DNA from: Elusimicrobiota bacterium
GTDB taxonomy: Bacteria > Elusimicrobiota > Elusimicrobia > UBA1565 > JACRDR01
Length of the DNA stretch: 64,000 bases
Direction of reading: 5' to 3'
Assembly (NCBI GenBank): GCA_016194745.1
Contig: JACQBA010000019.1
Location: 1 to 64,000, forward strand
This document shows positions 1-8,715 of this stretch, in pieces. A program made the position numbers and the translations under genes. The notes below the pieces were generated by a model that was not told where the DNA came from, ran no database searches, and saw nothing but the letters and a program-made list of their open reading frames with translations. The number at the start of each line of letters is the position of its first letter. Position 1 is the first letter of the stretch.

Positions 1-153
1 GGGTGCTGATAAACTACAGGGCCCTTCGATCGCGCGCTGCCGGAGCGAGCCGAGACGCGCGGAGCGAGCATAGCGGTAGCTATGTGAGCGACGAGCAACG
101 AAGGCGCAGCCCGGTAGCGCGCGATCGAAGGGCCCTGTAGTTTATCAGCACCC
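1..153. repeat. long imperfect palindrome (inverted repeat)
   Basis: Bases 1-43 and 111-153 are reverse complements with one mismatch, separated by a 67-base centre that itself holds a small hairpin (catagc/gctatg near 70-86). The centre also repeats the word gagcgagc. The element lies just upstream of the promoter at 179 and may extend left of the window. It could be a REP-type intergenic repeat or a miniature mobile element; a plain terminator would not need 43-bp arms. Confidence 0.85.
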
Positions 154-178
154 TCCTAGCGCCGACACACCGGCGATA

Positions 179-207
179 TTGAATTTCGGGCCGCGCGCCC
201 CTATACT
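179..207 (+). promoter_or_regulatory. sigma70-like promoter, probably leaderless
   Basis: TTGAAT (179-184), a 17-base spacer and TATACT (202-207). The ATG at 217 lies 9 bases after the -10, so the predicted mRNA has almost no leader. No Shine-Dalgarno sequence is present. Confidence 0.6.
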
Positions 208-216
208 CTGCGGGAT

Positions 217-1209
217 ATGGACGCCACCTCATCGCGCGCCTTCCGGGGAGATTGGACGCTCCTTCGCCGCTGGATCCAGCGCCTCGCCGCGTCCGTCGGC
301 GCGATCGAGCTGCGCCCGTCACCGGCGCCGGTCGAGGCCGAGGACGCCGCTTGGCTCGAGGAGCGGCGCAAGGACCTGGCGCGCTGGGAGCAGGCGCTCG
401 GCGCGGCCTCCTTCGATCTCGACGGGCGCCTGAAGGCGCTCGAGAACGCATGGGAGAAGGTGAGCGGTGAGCTCGACGCGCGCCTGCGCGGGCTGCAAGC
501 CGCCGCCGAGGCCGGAATCGGCGAGCCCGCCGTCGCGGCCCCCGTGCCGCCGGACGCGGGCGACGCGCTGCTCGCGCGCATGGAAGCGCAAGCCATCGAG
601 GCGGCCGCCCTCTGGGAGGAGCTCCTCCGGCTCGACCGCCGCGCGCGCGTCGAGAAGGCGTGGCTTCTTAAGACGTGGATCTGGCTCAAAGAGATCTCTT
701 TGCCCGCCCTCGCGGCGCATCTGCGCGGCTCTCCGACCGAGCCCCGCGTCGCGGCGCTGCGGCTGCGGCTCGGCCGCCTCGAAGCCTGCGCCGCCGCGCT
801 CGTCGAACGCGATCCGCTCTTGTCGCACGAGGGACTCGAGAAGGGCCTCGCCGCGTCCCTGGCGCGCGAGCTCAAGCGCCTGCGCGCGAAAGCGCGCGAT
901 CACGAGCGGCGCCGCTTCGAAGCCGTCCGCGCCGTTGACGCCGAGAGACGCGAGGAGATGACGGCCGAGACGTGGCGCCTCGACAACCAGCTCCGGCGCC
1001 TCAAGGCGGAGCTCTCGACCGTCAAAGACGAGCGAGACCGTCTCTCTCGCGCCGTCGAGGAGCTGGGCGCCGAGGCGCGCCGCGCGAGCGCCGAGGCGAG
1101 GCAGGACGCACTGCGGCTCGAGGCAGCACAGGCGCGGCTCATGCGCGACAACTTGGACCTGCGCTTTCGTCTCGGAGAGAAGGACAGGGCCGGCGGGTCG
1201 ACGACCTAA
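217..1209 (+). CDS. hypothetical coiled-coil protein
   Basis: A 330-residue protein rich in Ala, Arg, Glu and Leu with no signal peptide and no membrane segment, so probably cytoplasmic. Roughly residues 35-120 and 230-325 are predicted by eye to be long charged helices; the C-terminal part has heptad-like Leu spacing typical of a coiled coil. I do not recognise a family. The ATG is chosen because a good promoter ends 9 bases before it. Its stop overlaps by four bases the end of the convergent hydrolase gene. It stands alone in its transcription unit, so context gives no role. Confidence 0.75.
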   Translation: MDATSSRAFRGDWTLLRRWIQRLAASVGAIELRPSPAPVEAEDAAWLEERRKDLARWEQALGAASFDLDGRLKALENAWEKVSGELDARLRGLQAAAEAGIGEPAVAAPVPPDAGDALLARMEAQAIEAAALWEELLRLDRRARVEKAWLLKTWIWLKEISLPALAAHLRGSPTEPRVAALRLRLGRLEACAAALVERDPLLSHEGLEKGLAASLARELKRLRAKARDHERRRFEAVRAVDAERREEMTAETWRLDNQLRRLKAELSTVKDERDRLSRAVEELGAEARRASAEARQDALRLEAAQARLMRDNLDLRFRLGEKDRAGGSTT

Positions 1210-2078
1210 GGAGCGGCCAACGCCTCGTCCAGGAAGCGCGCGAGGCGCTCGCGGCGCGGCTCCGAATCGACGAACGTCTCGAGGTGGCGCGCGCCGGGCG
1301 TCTTCCACAGCTGCTTGGGTCCGCTCAGGCTTGCGAACAAGCGCTCACCCGCGGAGGCCGGCATGATCTCGTCATTTTCCGCGCGCACGAGCAGCTTCCG
1401 GCACGCCGGCAGGCGCGGCGCGAGTTCCGTCGGCTTATAGCGGTCCGAGACGAGCAGCCACGGCAGCCATTGGATGGGCCACGTCCACCAATGCGAGGCC
1501 AGCACGTGGCGCGCGATCGAGCGGTAGGAGTCGAAGGTGTCCTCGAGGACGATCGCCCGGACGTCGTCGGCGCGACCGGCCGTGAGGGATGCCACCGCGA
1601 TAGCGCCGCCCAGGCTTTGTCCCCAGACGACGAGCTTGCCGCCCTTGACGCGCGCGCGGGCGAAGTCGATCGCGGCGACTCCGTCCCGCGCCACCGCGGC
1701 TTGGGTCGGGCTCCCCTTTGACGCGCCGTAGCCGCGGTAGTCGAATGCGAGCACGTCGTAGCCGCGCGCGGTCAGCCACGCGGAATAGAGAAAGTGCGCG
1801 CTGATGTTCTGCGCGTTGCCGTGGAAGTGGACGACCGTGCCCTTGGCTGGCGCGGAGGATGCGTGGAGCAGGATTCCCGTCAGCTCGACCCCGTCCGTGG
1901 AGGGGAATCGCACCACGTCATAGCGGTAGCCGTGCGTCTCGGGAAGTTGATACAGGGTCGGCGTGGGATAGTAAAAGAACCCGCTGCAGCCTGACAACAG
2001 CGACGCAGCGGCGATCGCCAGCAGACTCCCACTCACCCGAGGGGGGAGAGGGGGATCGACATCCTCAGAAGTAGCCAT
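1206..2078 (-). CDS. alpha/beta hydrolase, probable lipoprotein
   Basis: 290 residues. The N-terminus has a hydrophobic stretch ending in the lipobox LLSGC (Cys31), so it is probably a lipid-anchored envelope protein. The body is a serine hydrolase of the BEM46/FrsA-like group: oxyanion segment HFHGNAQN (residues 85-92), FDYRGYGASKG (112-122), nucleophile elbow GQSLGG with Ser155, and likely acid Asp236 and base His265 in the last strands. The substrate is unknown; esterase or thioesterase activity is plausible. The start codon lies inside the end of the upstream DUF4105 gene (14-base overlap), so the two are probably co-transcribed and translationally coupled. Confidence 0.88.
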   Translation of the reverse strand: MATSEDVDPPLPPRVSGSLLAIAAASLLSGCSGFFYYPTPTLYQLPETHGYRYDVVRFPSTDGVELTGILLHASSAPAKGTVVHFHGNAQNISAHFLYSAWLTARGYDVLAFDYRGYGASKGSPTQAAVARDGVAAIDFARARVKGGKLVVWGQSLGGAIAVASLTAGRADDVRAIVLEDTFDSYRSIARHVLASHWWTWPIQWLPWLLVSDRYKPTELAPRLPACRKLLVRAENDEIMPASAGERLFASLSGPKQLWKTPGARHLETFVDSEPRRERLARFLDEALAAP

Positions 2079-3930
2079 GGAGACTGAAGAACGCCTCGCG
2101 GTAGTCGCGCTTTTTCTCGAGGCGCGCCCGCAGCGCCACGTCCCGCGCGAGAGCTAAGGACGCTTCGACGCAAAAGCGGGCGACGGGCCTCGGGTCGCCG
2201 AGCGCGTAGGCCAAGTAACCGGCCTCGGCGCGCGCATTGAGACGCGGGGCAAGCTCGTACTGGAGCGCCGCGGTGCCGCCGCCGCCGACGCGATATCCGC
2301 GGCGCAATATGCCTCCCGCGCCCGCGTCGACCTCGCCCATGGCGAAGGCGACCTCCCGTCCGCCGGCGCGCGCGGCCGCCGCCTTGCCGGTGCCGACCGT
2401 CAGCCCGTAATGGCCCGTGCGCCACGGCCGCGCGTCGAGCTCGGGCGCGCTGCGCCAGCCGGTGTCGACTTTCCAGGAGGGGTGGCTCACCCACGGGTCG
2501 TAGGGCGACAGGGAGAGGATGCGGACCAAGTCGAAGCTATGAAGGTAGTTGCGGTCGCCCTCGATGTCGTGGCGCAGGCGGAACTGCAGCATCTCCAGCG
2601 CGCTGTCGTTGGCGTAACCCGCGCGCGGGTCGAGCATGTCATGAAGCGCGAGGCGGAGTCCGACCTCCGCGAAGCGCCGGTCTCCGAAGCCGTAGCCCGC
2701 TCCCGCGCGCGCGGTATGGTGCCCCTTGTCCGGCGCCGTCGGCGCGGCGATCCGGGGTGGCTGGACCTGCACGCCCGTCTTGCCGAGGGCGACGAGGACC
2801 TTCCTTTGCGTCTGCGCCTGCGCGGCCTCGCGCTCGGGCCGGAAGTCCGAGGAGAAGCCTAGGTAGTCGGCGGCGGAGGAGAGGACGAGGGCCTGGCGCT
2901 CCTTGTCCAGAGACTCCAGGTCCGACCACGCCGCGTCGTCCGCGCGCGCGAGTCGTCCCGCGAGCGCGGCTTCCCGCCGCGACAGGCGCGCGCGCGCGGC
3001 CAGCATCGTCGTCACTCGCGAAGGCCGGAATACCGCCTCGCCCACGAAGCCCGGCTGCGCGACGAGCGTGCGGACCGTGTCGACGGGCACCACGTACAAA
3101 GGCCAGCGGTCCGTCAGATGCATGCGCGGATCGGCCGCCTCGAGAAGGGGGAACAGCTGATAGGAGCAGTTCTTGTTGAAGAAGTAGTACGGGAATTCCG
3201 CGGCGCCGAGCTCCCAGACGTGCTCCGCCAGCCGGTCCAGAGTCGACGAGCTCAGTTTGAGAGGATACTCCCACAGGTCGCGGCTTTCCAAGTTGCTGTA
3301 CTCCTGCACCTTCAGGTAGTACGGCATGGCCGAAAAGCGTCCGGGGAACTTTCCGACGAGCCCGTACACGGCGAACAATAGCCCGTTGTCCGTGTCGACC
3401 GTCGCCGCGAAATTGACCGCGTGGTCGAGCAGCTTCTCTTGGGACCCGTGCCCCTTCTGGTCGACGCGCAGGAAGGTATGCCCGTACATGGAGGACGGGT
3501 TATTAAGGTAGGCCGACGCGAAGACGAGGGTGACCGCGTCGGCGTGCAGGTCGCGGCGCCAGACGTCGTGCTTGGGGCAAGGCGCCGTCTTGGCCTCGAG
3601 GCCGAGGCGCTCGATGAGCCAGCGGGCGCGCAGGGGAAAGCGACAGCGGGCGGACTCGTCGGGCTCGGTCGGATCGGCCGCCGCGAGGGCGCGCACGTGC
3701 GCCTCGAGCTCCGCGCGCGGGTCGGTGCGTCCCGTGGGGGCGAGGAAGAAGCTCGGACTCCTCGCCTCGCTCCTCCAGCCCCCGGCCCAAGGCTTATAAT
3801 GGAGAAGAAGCCGCCACTCCCGCTCGTCCCAAAGGACCGCCGAGGCCGCTCGGGCGAGAGCCTCCTCCGGCGCGGGCGCCGCGCCTGCGGGTCGAGCCAA
3901 CGCCAAGGACAAGAGTACGGCGAGGATCAC
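2065..3930 (-). CDS. DUF4105 (Lnb N-terminal periplasmic domain) protein
   Basis: 621 residues starting at a GTG preceded by AAGGAG; the first ~17 residues form a signal peptide. The central part carries the DUF4105/Lnb signatures PSSMYGHTFLRVD and NKNCSYQLFPLLEAADP, with conserved His and Cys that suggest a papain-like fold. The last ~200 residues alternate charged and aromatic segments (ARAGAGYGFG, TAALQYEL, AGYLAYALGD) like an outer-membrane beta-barrel, which is usual for this family. Location is therefore envelope, with the domain facing the periplasm. The family's biochemical function is not established. It is first in a two-gene unit with the lipoprotein hydrolase. Confidence 0.88.
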   Translation of the reverse strand: MILAVLLSLALARPAGAAPAPEEALARAASAVLWDEREWRLLLHYKPWAGGWRSEARSPSFFLAPTGRTDPRAELEAHVRALAAADPTEPDESARCRFPLRARWLIERLGLEAKTAPCPKHDVWRRDLHADAVTLVFASAYLNNPSSMYGHTFLRVDQKGHGSQEKLLDHAVNFAATVDTDNGLLFAVYGLVGKFPGRFSAMPYYLKVQEYSNLESRDLWEYPLKLSSSTLDRLAEHVWELGAAEFPYYFFNKNCSYQLFPLLEAADPRMHLTDRWPLYVVPVDTVRTLVAQPGFVGEAVFRPSRVTTMLAARARLSRREAALAGRLARADDAAWSDLESLDKERQALVLSSAADYLGFSSDFRPEREAAQAQTQRKVLVALGKTGVQVQPPRIAAPTAPDKGHHTARAGAGYGFGDRRFAEVGLRLALHDMLDPRAGYANDSALEMLQFRLRHDIEGDRNYLHSFDLVRILSLSPYDPWVSHPSWKVDTGWRSAPELDARPWRTGHYGLTVGTGKAAAARAGGREVAFAMGEVDAGAGGILRRGYRVGGGGTAALQYELAPRLNARAEAGYLAYALGDPRPVARFCVEASLALARDVALRARLEKKRDYREAFFSLHGYF

Positions 3931-3950
3931 GGGGGCTGCGGACTCTCCTT

Positions 3951-3988
3951 AAAAAAACGAACCGGCGGGGCCTCGAAGGCCCCGCCGG
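3951..3988 (-). terminator. Rho-independent terminator of the DUF3015 gene
   Basis: A GC-rich hairpin (3962-3988, stem CCGGCGGGGCC) is followed on the minus strand by a run of seven T (3951-3957). It sits directly after the stop of the gene at 4012-4503. Confidence 0.9.
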
Positions 3989-4011
3989 ATTGTACTAAGG
4001 TTTGCGGATGA

Positions 4012-4503
4012 CTAGATGGCCAGGTTCTGGCAGGTCGAGAGGGCGGAGTCCTTGCCCATCTCGCTGCGCAGGTTGTTGAGCATCGCCTCGGGCTTGGTGT
4101 CGGCCGCGGGGACGATCGTCTCGTACTTGGTCTGGGTGAATTTCGCGAAGGCCGCGGAATCGGAGCAGCCCATGAGCGAAGAGAGCGACGCCACGTACTG
4201 TCCGCCGCCCGCCGCCATCTCCTTCGAGAGGTCCCGGTAGTTGGCCGCGACGAAGTTCCGCTGCGCCATGGCCGACTTGGACAGCCCGCCCGACTGGCAG
4301 CCGAGCGTTCCGGACGAGATGCCGAACGTCTGGTTGCCTACGAAGCCGTTAGTCGTCGCAGCGAAGATCTGCTTCCAGGCAATGTTGTCCTTGATCAACA
4401 TGCTGCCGAGGCCGCATCCCCCGTCATTCTGCGTCGCCGCCCGGGCCGATACCGCGAACGCTCCGGCCAGAACCGCCACCGCGATGAGGATTTTTCCTTT
4501 CAT
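4012..4503 (-). CDS. DUF3015 family secreted protein
   Basis: 163 residues. Residues 1-22 are a signal peptide ending SARA|ATQ. The mature part matches DUF3015: GGCGLGSMLIKD near the start, NQTFGISSGTLGC in the middle, then YVASLSSLMGC and a C-terminal Cys. The Cys residues suggest disulfides in the periplasm. Function of the family is unknown. AAGGGGG lies 9 bases before the ATG, so this is a Shine-Dalgarno-led gene, and it has its own terminator: a single-gene unit. Confidence 0.9.
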   Translation of the reverse strand: MKGKILIAVAVLAGAFAVSARAATQNDGGCGLGSMLIKDNIAWKQIFAATTNGFVGNQTFGISSGTLGCQSGGLSKSAMAQRNFVAANYRDLSKEMAAGGGQYVASLSSLMGCSDSAAFAKFTQTKYETIVPAADTKPEAMLNNLRSEMGKDSALSTCQNLAI

Positions 4504-4694
4504 GCTGTCTTGCCCCCTTGATGTGATGTTGGATGAATCCAGTGACTGGGGGGAGCATAGCGTGATTTACCGATTCTGTCAATGGACATCGCTTCACACA
4601 CGTGACGGAGCGATGACTACGGAAAAATCCAGAGTCGCAGGATTCGCCGAACTCTTATGTTGACCGGGATTTCGGAAATGAGGAGAATGACGTC

Positions 4695-6440
4695 GTGGAG
4701 AATTCGCAGATCGCCGCGGTTTTCGACGAGATCGCCACGCTGCTCGAACTCGCCGGAGAGAACCCCTTCCGCATCCGCGCCTATCGCCGTGCCTCGCAGA
4801 TGATCGCCGGACTGCCTAAGCAGCTCCGCGACATCCCGGCCGAGGAGCATCTGGACATCCCCGGCATCGGCAAGGGCATCGCGGCGAACATCGCCCAGCT
4901 CCTCGCGGGCGGAAGCTGCGACGACCTCGACGCGCTGCGCAAGCGCTTCCCCAAGGGGCTCCTCGAGCTCATCCTGGTCCCGGGCCTTGGGCCCAAGCGC
5001 GCCAAGCTCCTGTTCGACCGGTTGAAGATCGACTCGCTCGACGCCCTCCGCCAAGCGACGCGTGAGGGGCGCCTTCGGGAGCTCGCGGGGTTCGGGCCGA
5101 AGCTCGAGGAAAACATCCTCAAGGGGATCGAGTTCGCCGCGGAATCCAACAAGCGGATGGTCTATTGGGACGCCAAGCTCATCATGGACGGCCTCCTGCT
5201 GTCGATGAAGGACTGCCCCGGCGTCCAGCAGCTCGAGGCCGCGGGCTCGCTCCGGCGCGGGCGCGAGACCGTGGGCGACTTGGACCTACTCTGCACGGCC
5301 CGCGACGGCGCCAAGGTGATCGAGTTCTTCACCCGCCTCCCCCAGGTCTCGCGCATCGTTGGCGCGGGCGACACGAAGGCCACGGTGCGGCTCGCGGCCG
5401 GCATACAATGCGACCTGCGCGTGGTGCCGCCGGAGTCCTTCGGGGCCGCTCTCCAGTACTTCACGGGCTCCAAAGACCACAACGTCGCCTTGCGCGCGCT
5501 TGCGCAGGGCAAGGGCCTCACGATCAACGAGTACGGCCTCTTTCGAAAGTCCGACGCGAAGCAGTCCAAGCCGCTCGCCGGAAAGACCGAGAAGGAGCTC
5601 TACGAGAGGCTCGGCCTCCCGTGGATCCCGCCCGAGCTGCGCGAGAACCGCGGCGAGATCGAGGCGGCCGGTGCCGGGACGCTGCCCGAACTCGTCAAGC
5701 TCAAGGACGTCCGCGGGGACTTCCACAACCATACGAGCCATACCGACGGCCAGAACTCCGTCCTCGAGATGGCGCAGGCCGCCGAGAAGCGCGGCTGGGA
5801 GTGGGTCGCCATCGGGGACCATAGCCGAAGCCTCACAGTGGCGAGCGGGCTCTCGATCGACGACTTGCGCAAGAGCTTCGCGGAGCTCAAGCGCGCCCAG
5901 GACAAGACGCCGGGCATCCGCCTGATGCGGTCCATGGAGGTCGACGTTCTCAAGGACGGCTCGATGGATTATCCCGACCCGGTCTTGAAGGAGATCGACG
6001 TCGTCATCGCCTCCGTCCACAGCGCGTTCAGCCAACCCGAACCTGAGATGACCGAGCGCATCCGCCGCGCGGCGTCCAACCCGCACGTCGACATGATCGG
6101 GCATCTTTCCGGGCGCCTGCTCGGCCGCCGGGACGGCTACCGCGTCGGCTTCGAGGCCGTACTCGAGGCCGCCCGCGACAACGCGACGGCATTCGAGATC
6201 AACGGCCAGCCCCAGCGCCAAGACATCCCCGACGTCCAAGCGCGGCGGGTGAAAGAGCTCGACGTGCCTCTAGCGGTCACGACCGACGCCCACGCGGCTC
6301 TGCAGTACGACTACATGGAGCTGGCCGTCACCATCGCCCGGCGCGCCTGGCTTACGCGCAAGGACATCCTGAACTGCCTCAGCCACAAGGATCTTCTCGA
6401 GTGGCTCGCGCGGCCGCGCGGCCGCAAGGGAACGCGGTAA
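4695..6440 (+). CDS. polX: DNA polymerase X family with C-terminal PHP domain
   Basis: 581 residues, the usual length for bacterial PolX. Residues 1-150 hold helix-hairpin-helix motifs (IPGIGKGIA, VPGLGPKRAK). The polymerase palm has GDLDLL with catalytic Asp195 and Asp197 and a third Asp240 (IQCDLRVV). The PHP domain from about 335 has metal ligands Asp342, His344, His346, Glu415, His442, His470, Asp531 and His533, consistent with 3'-5' exonuclease or AP-endonuclease activity. The role is gap-filling in base excision repair. The start is GTG with AGGAG nine bases upstream; the nearby ATGs are out of frame. Confidence 0.95.
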   Translation: MENSQIAAVFDEIATLLELAGENPFRIRAYRRASQMIAGLPKQLRDIPAEEHLDIPGIGKGIAANIAQLLAGGSCDDLDALRKRFPKGLLELILVPGLGPKRAKLLFDRLKIDSLDALRQATREGRLRELAGFGPKLEENILKGIEFAAESNKRMVYWDAKLIMDGLLLSMKDCPGVQQLEAAGSLRRGRETVGDLDLLCTARDGAKVIEFFTRLPQVSRIVGAGDTKATVRLAAGIQCDLRVVPPESFGAALQYFTGSKDHNVALRALAQGKGLTINEYGLFRKSDAKQSKPLAGKTEKELYERLGLPWIPPELRENRGEIEAAGAGTLPELVKLKDVRGDFHNHTSHTDGQNSVLEMAQAAEKRGWEWVAIGDHSRSLTVASGLSIDDLRKSFAELKRAQDKTPGIRLMRSMEVDVLKDGSMDYPDPVLKEIDVVIASVHSAFSQPEPEMTERIRRAASNPHVDMIGHLSGRLLGRRDGYRVGFEAVLEAARDNATAFEINGQPQRQDIPDVQARRVKELDVPLAVTTDAHAALQYDYMELAVTIARRAWLTRKDILNCLSHKDLLEWLARPRGRKGTR

Positions 6441-6453
6441 GCCGACCCCGGGA

Positions 6454-8640
6454 CTAGCGGACGCGGGCGAGCCCGACGAGGGCGTCGAGCTTCTGGACGA
6501 ATTCGCGCGCGGTCTTGAGGCGCAGCTGCGGGCTCGGCTGCAGCGCGCGGACGATGAGCTCATCGACGCCGGCCGGCAGGTCCGCCGCCCGCTTCGAGGC
6601 GGGCTCGAACGCCATCTCGACCTTCTGCATCGCGGTAACGTCGTATTGGAACACCGGGCAGCCCGTGAGCATCTCGTAGAGGCAGACGCCGAGCGAATAG
6701 ATGTCGCTCTCCCGGCAAACGATCCCTTGCTCCATCTCGGGCGCCATGTACTGCGGCGTCCCCACGACGGTGCCGGTGCGCGCGAAATGCTCCGCGGGCA
6801 GCGGCGGCCGGGTCCCGTCGGTCAACGTCGAGCTCTTGCCGTCCCTGAGCGAGCGGGCGATGCCGAAATCGAGCAGCTTGATGAGCCCCTCGTCCATCAC
6901 CATGATATTGGACGGCTTGAGGTCCCGGTGCACGAGCCCCTTGTTGTGGGCGAACTCGAGCGCCTGGCAGACGGGCTTGAGGATCGACGCCGCGTGCTCC
7001 ATCGAGAGCCGGCGCTTCTCGAGCAGCAGTTGCTGGACCGTCCGCCCGCGCACGTACTCGAAGACGAGGTAGAGCGAATCGCGGTCCGCGAAAATCTCGT
7101 AGATGTCGACGATCGCCGGGTGATGGACGGCGGCGACCGTCTTCGCTTCCTTGATGAACATCTCCTTCGCCTGCGGCGCCACCGTGAGGAGGCTTTCGGA
7201 CATCTTCTTGATCGCGACCTGGCGCCCCAACGAATGGTCGGTGGCGATGTAGACCTCGCCCATCCCTCCGCGGCCGATCATGCGGATGATCTCGTACTTG
7301 CCCGCGAGACGTCCGTCGGCCGACGCGGGCGCCTGGAGCACCGGGCCGTCCGCGACCGCGGCCTGCCCCGACCGGACTCCGGCGAGGTCCATGGCGTCGC
7401 TGTCCTTGGGAGGCAGCCTCATCACCGCGCGCCAGTCGTTGGCGCGGCGGCGGCGCGCGGCGAGCCAGACGACGCCGGAGATGCCGAGGACGAGGAGACA
7501 GGCCCCGAGGCCCAGCGACCATTTCGGCCAGGAGCCGACCACCGCCAGCACCTGCTCGAGAAGGGAGGAGTCGTCCTCGACCGTGTCCACGACGTTCTTC
7601 CCAGCCAGCGCAAGCTCGTACTTGCCGCGGAAATTGGGATCGAGCTTTGCCGCCATCCTGAGGTCGTCGAGCGCCTGGTCGCGGCGGCCGAGCTGGAACT
7701 CCGCATAGGCCCGGATCGCGTAGTTGACGGCGTCGTTGGGCCTGATCGAGATCGCGGAGGTGGCGCTCGCGACGGAGGCGTCGAAGCGTCCGAGCTTGTA
7801 CTGCGCCCACGCCAGGTTCTGCTGCGCCCGCGCGTTGCGCGCGTCCAGCTTGACCGCGCGGGCCGCGGCCTGCTCCGCCTCTTGATAGCGCTTGAGCTTG
7901 TTCAAGACCTCCGATTTAAGCGCATAGGCGTCCGCGCTCTCGGGGTCGACCTGCACCGCGCTGTCGACCGCCCGAAGCGCGGCGCCGTAGTCTTTGACCG
8001 CGCTCTTGGACGAGGCCTCCTTGATGAACTTCTTGGCCCGCGCGCTCGGCTCGACGGACTGCCGGATCTCCGGGATCTGGTTCATCCGCTTGGCCACCGG
8101 GCCGTCGGCCAGCTTCGACTTCGCTTCCCGCACCTCGCCCCGGACTCCGTCCGCCGTCTCCTTCGCCGCCTTGGCGTCGGCGAAGACGAGGCCCGTGAGC
8201 TTGCGGCCGAGACTATAGGCGCCCGACTTGACGTTCTGCACCGGGACGCCGATGATCTCGGGGATGCTCTGCCCGGCGACGTAGCCGCGGTCCTGCGGGG
8301 CGTTGGAGCCCGCGAGGATGGCGCCGCTCGCCTCGAGCGAGGCCGAGTTGGGCGGCGGGCTCGGGTCGGGCGTAAGCGAACGCCGCACGAAGCTCAGCGA
8401 GTCGCCCCTCGCGCTCCCCGCCGGAACGTGATTCGAGCCGCCGCCGAGATCGTGCAGTCCCGTCGAGATCCGGTTGACGTCGCGGACCGGAGGGGGAAGC
8501 TCGGAAAAGCGCGGTTGCTGCGCCGAGGCGGCCCTCCGCCGCTGCTGCTGCTCCTGCTCGCCGCAGTCGCTCCCCGAGAAGACAAGCAGCATCAGCGCGG
8601 GGAGCAGGAGCGGCGAATAGCGGCGGATGAGGGATCGCAT
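6454..8640 (-). CDS. TPR-membrane-Ser/Thr protein kinase (kinase 1)
   Basis: 728 residues from the ATG that begins MRSLIRRYSP. A signal peptide (about 1-25) is followed by a Pro/Gln-rich region, TPR repeats (about 200-335), one membrane helix (about 375-397) and a complete Hanks-type kinase (about 448-720). Kinase motifs are GRGGMG, Lys478 (VAIKK), HRDLKPSN (571-578), DFG (591-593) and MAPE, so it should be active. The order is the reverse of PknB: here the kinase is C-terminal and the sensor N-terminal, giving a type I topology with TPRs outside and kinase inside. It is last of three genes with the Lgt paralogue and kinase 2. A longer start at 8700 is possible but would bury the signal peptide. 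Confidence 0.9.
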   Translation of the reverse strand: MRSLIRRYSPLLLPALMLLVFSGSDCGEQEQQQRRRAASAQQPRFSELPPPVRDVNRISTGLHDLGGGSNHVPAGSARGDSLSFVRRSLTPDPSPPPNSASLEASGAILAGSNAPQDRGYVAGQSIPEIIGVPVQNVKSGAYSLGRKLTGLVFADAKAAKETADGVRGEVREAKSKLADGPVAKRMNQIPEIRQSVEPSARAKKFIKEASSKSAVKDYGAALRAVDSAVQVDPESADAYALKSEVLNKLKRYQEAEQAAARAVKLDARNARAQQNLAWAQYKLGRFDASVASATSAISIRPNDAVNYAIRAYAEFQLGRRDQALDDLRMAAKLDPNFRGKYELALAGKNVVDTVEDDSSLLEQVLAVVGSWPKWSLGLGACLLVLGISGVVWLAARRRRANDWRAVMRLPPKDSDAMDLAGVRSGQAAVADGPVLQAPASADGRLAGKYEIIRMIGRGGMGEVYIATDHSLGRQVAIKKMSESLLTVAPQAKEMFIKEAKTVAAVHHPAIVDIYEIFADRDSLYLVFEYVRGRTVQQLLLEKRRLSMEHAASILKPVCQALEFAHNKGLVHRDLKPSNIMVMDEGLIKLLDFGIARSLRDGKSSTLTDGTRPPLPAEHFARTGTVVGTPQYMAPEMEQGIVCRESDIYSLGVCLYEMLTGCPVFQYDVTAMQKVEMAFEPASKRAADLPAGVDELIVRALQPSPQLRLKTAREFVQKLDALVGLARVR

Positions 8641-8715
8641 GGATCGCGGATTTATGCGGCGTTCACATAGCATTCCCGTTGCCCGGTAACAGCACGGCAA
8701 CAGCCCGGCAACAAC

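Noticed and set aside
1206..2078. alpha/beta hydrolase as a haloalkane dehalogenase or true lipase
   Set aside because: The nucleophile is Ser in GQSLGG and there is no lid domain, so only a general serine-hydrolase call is supported.
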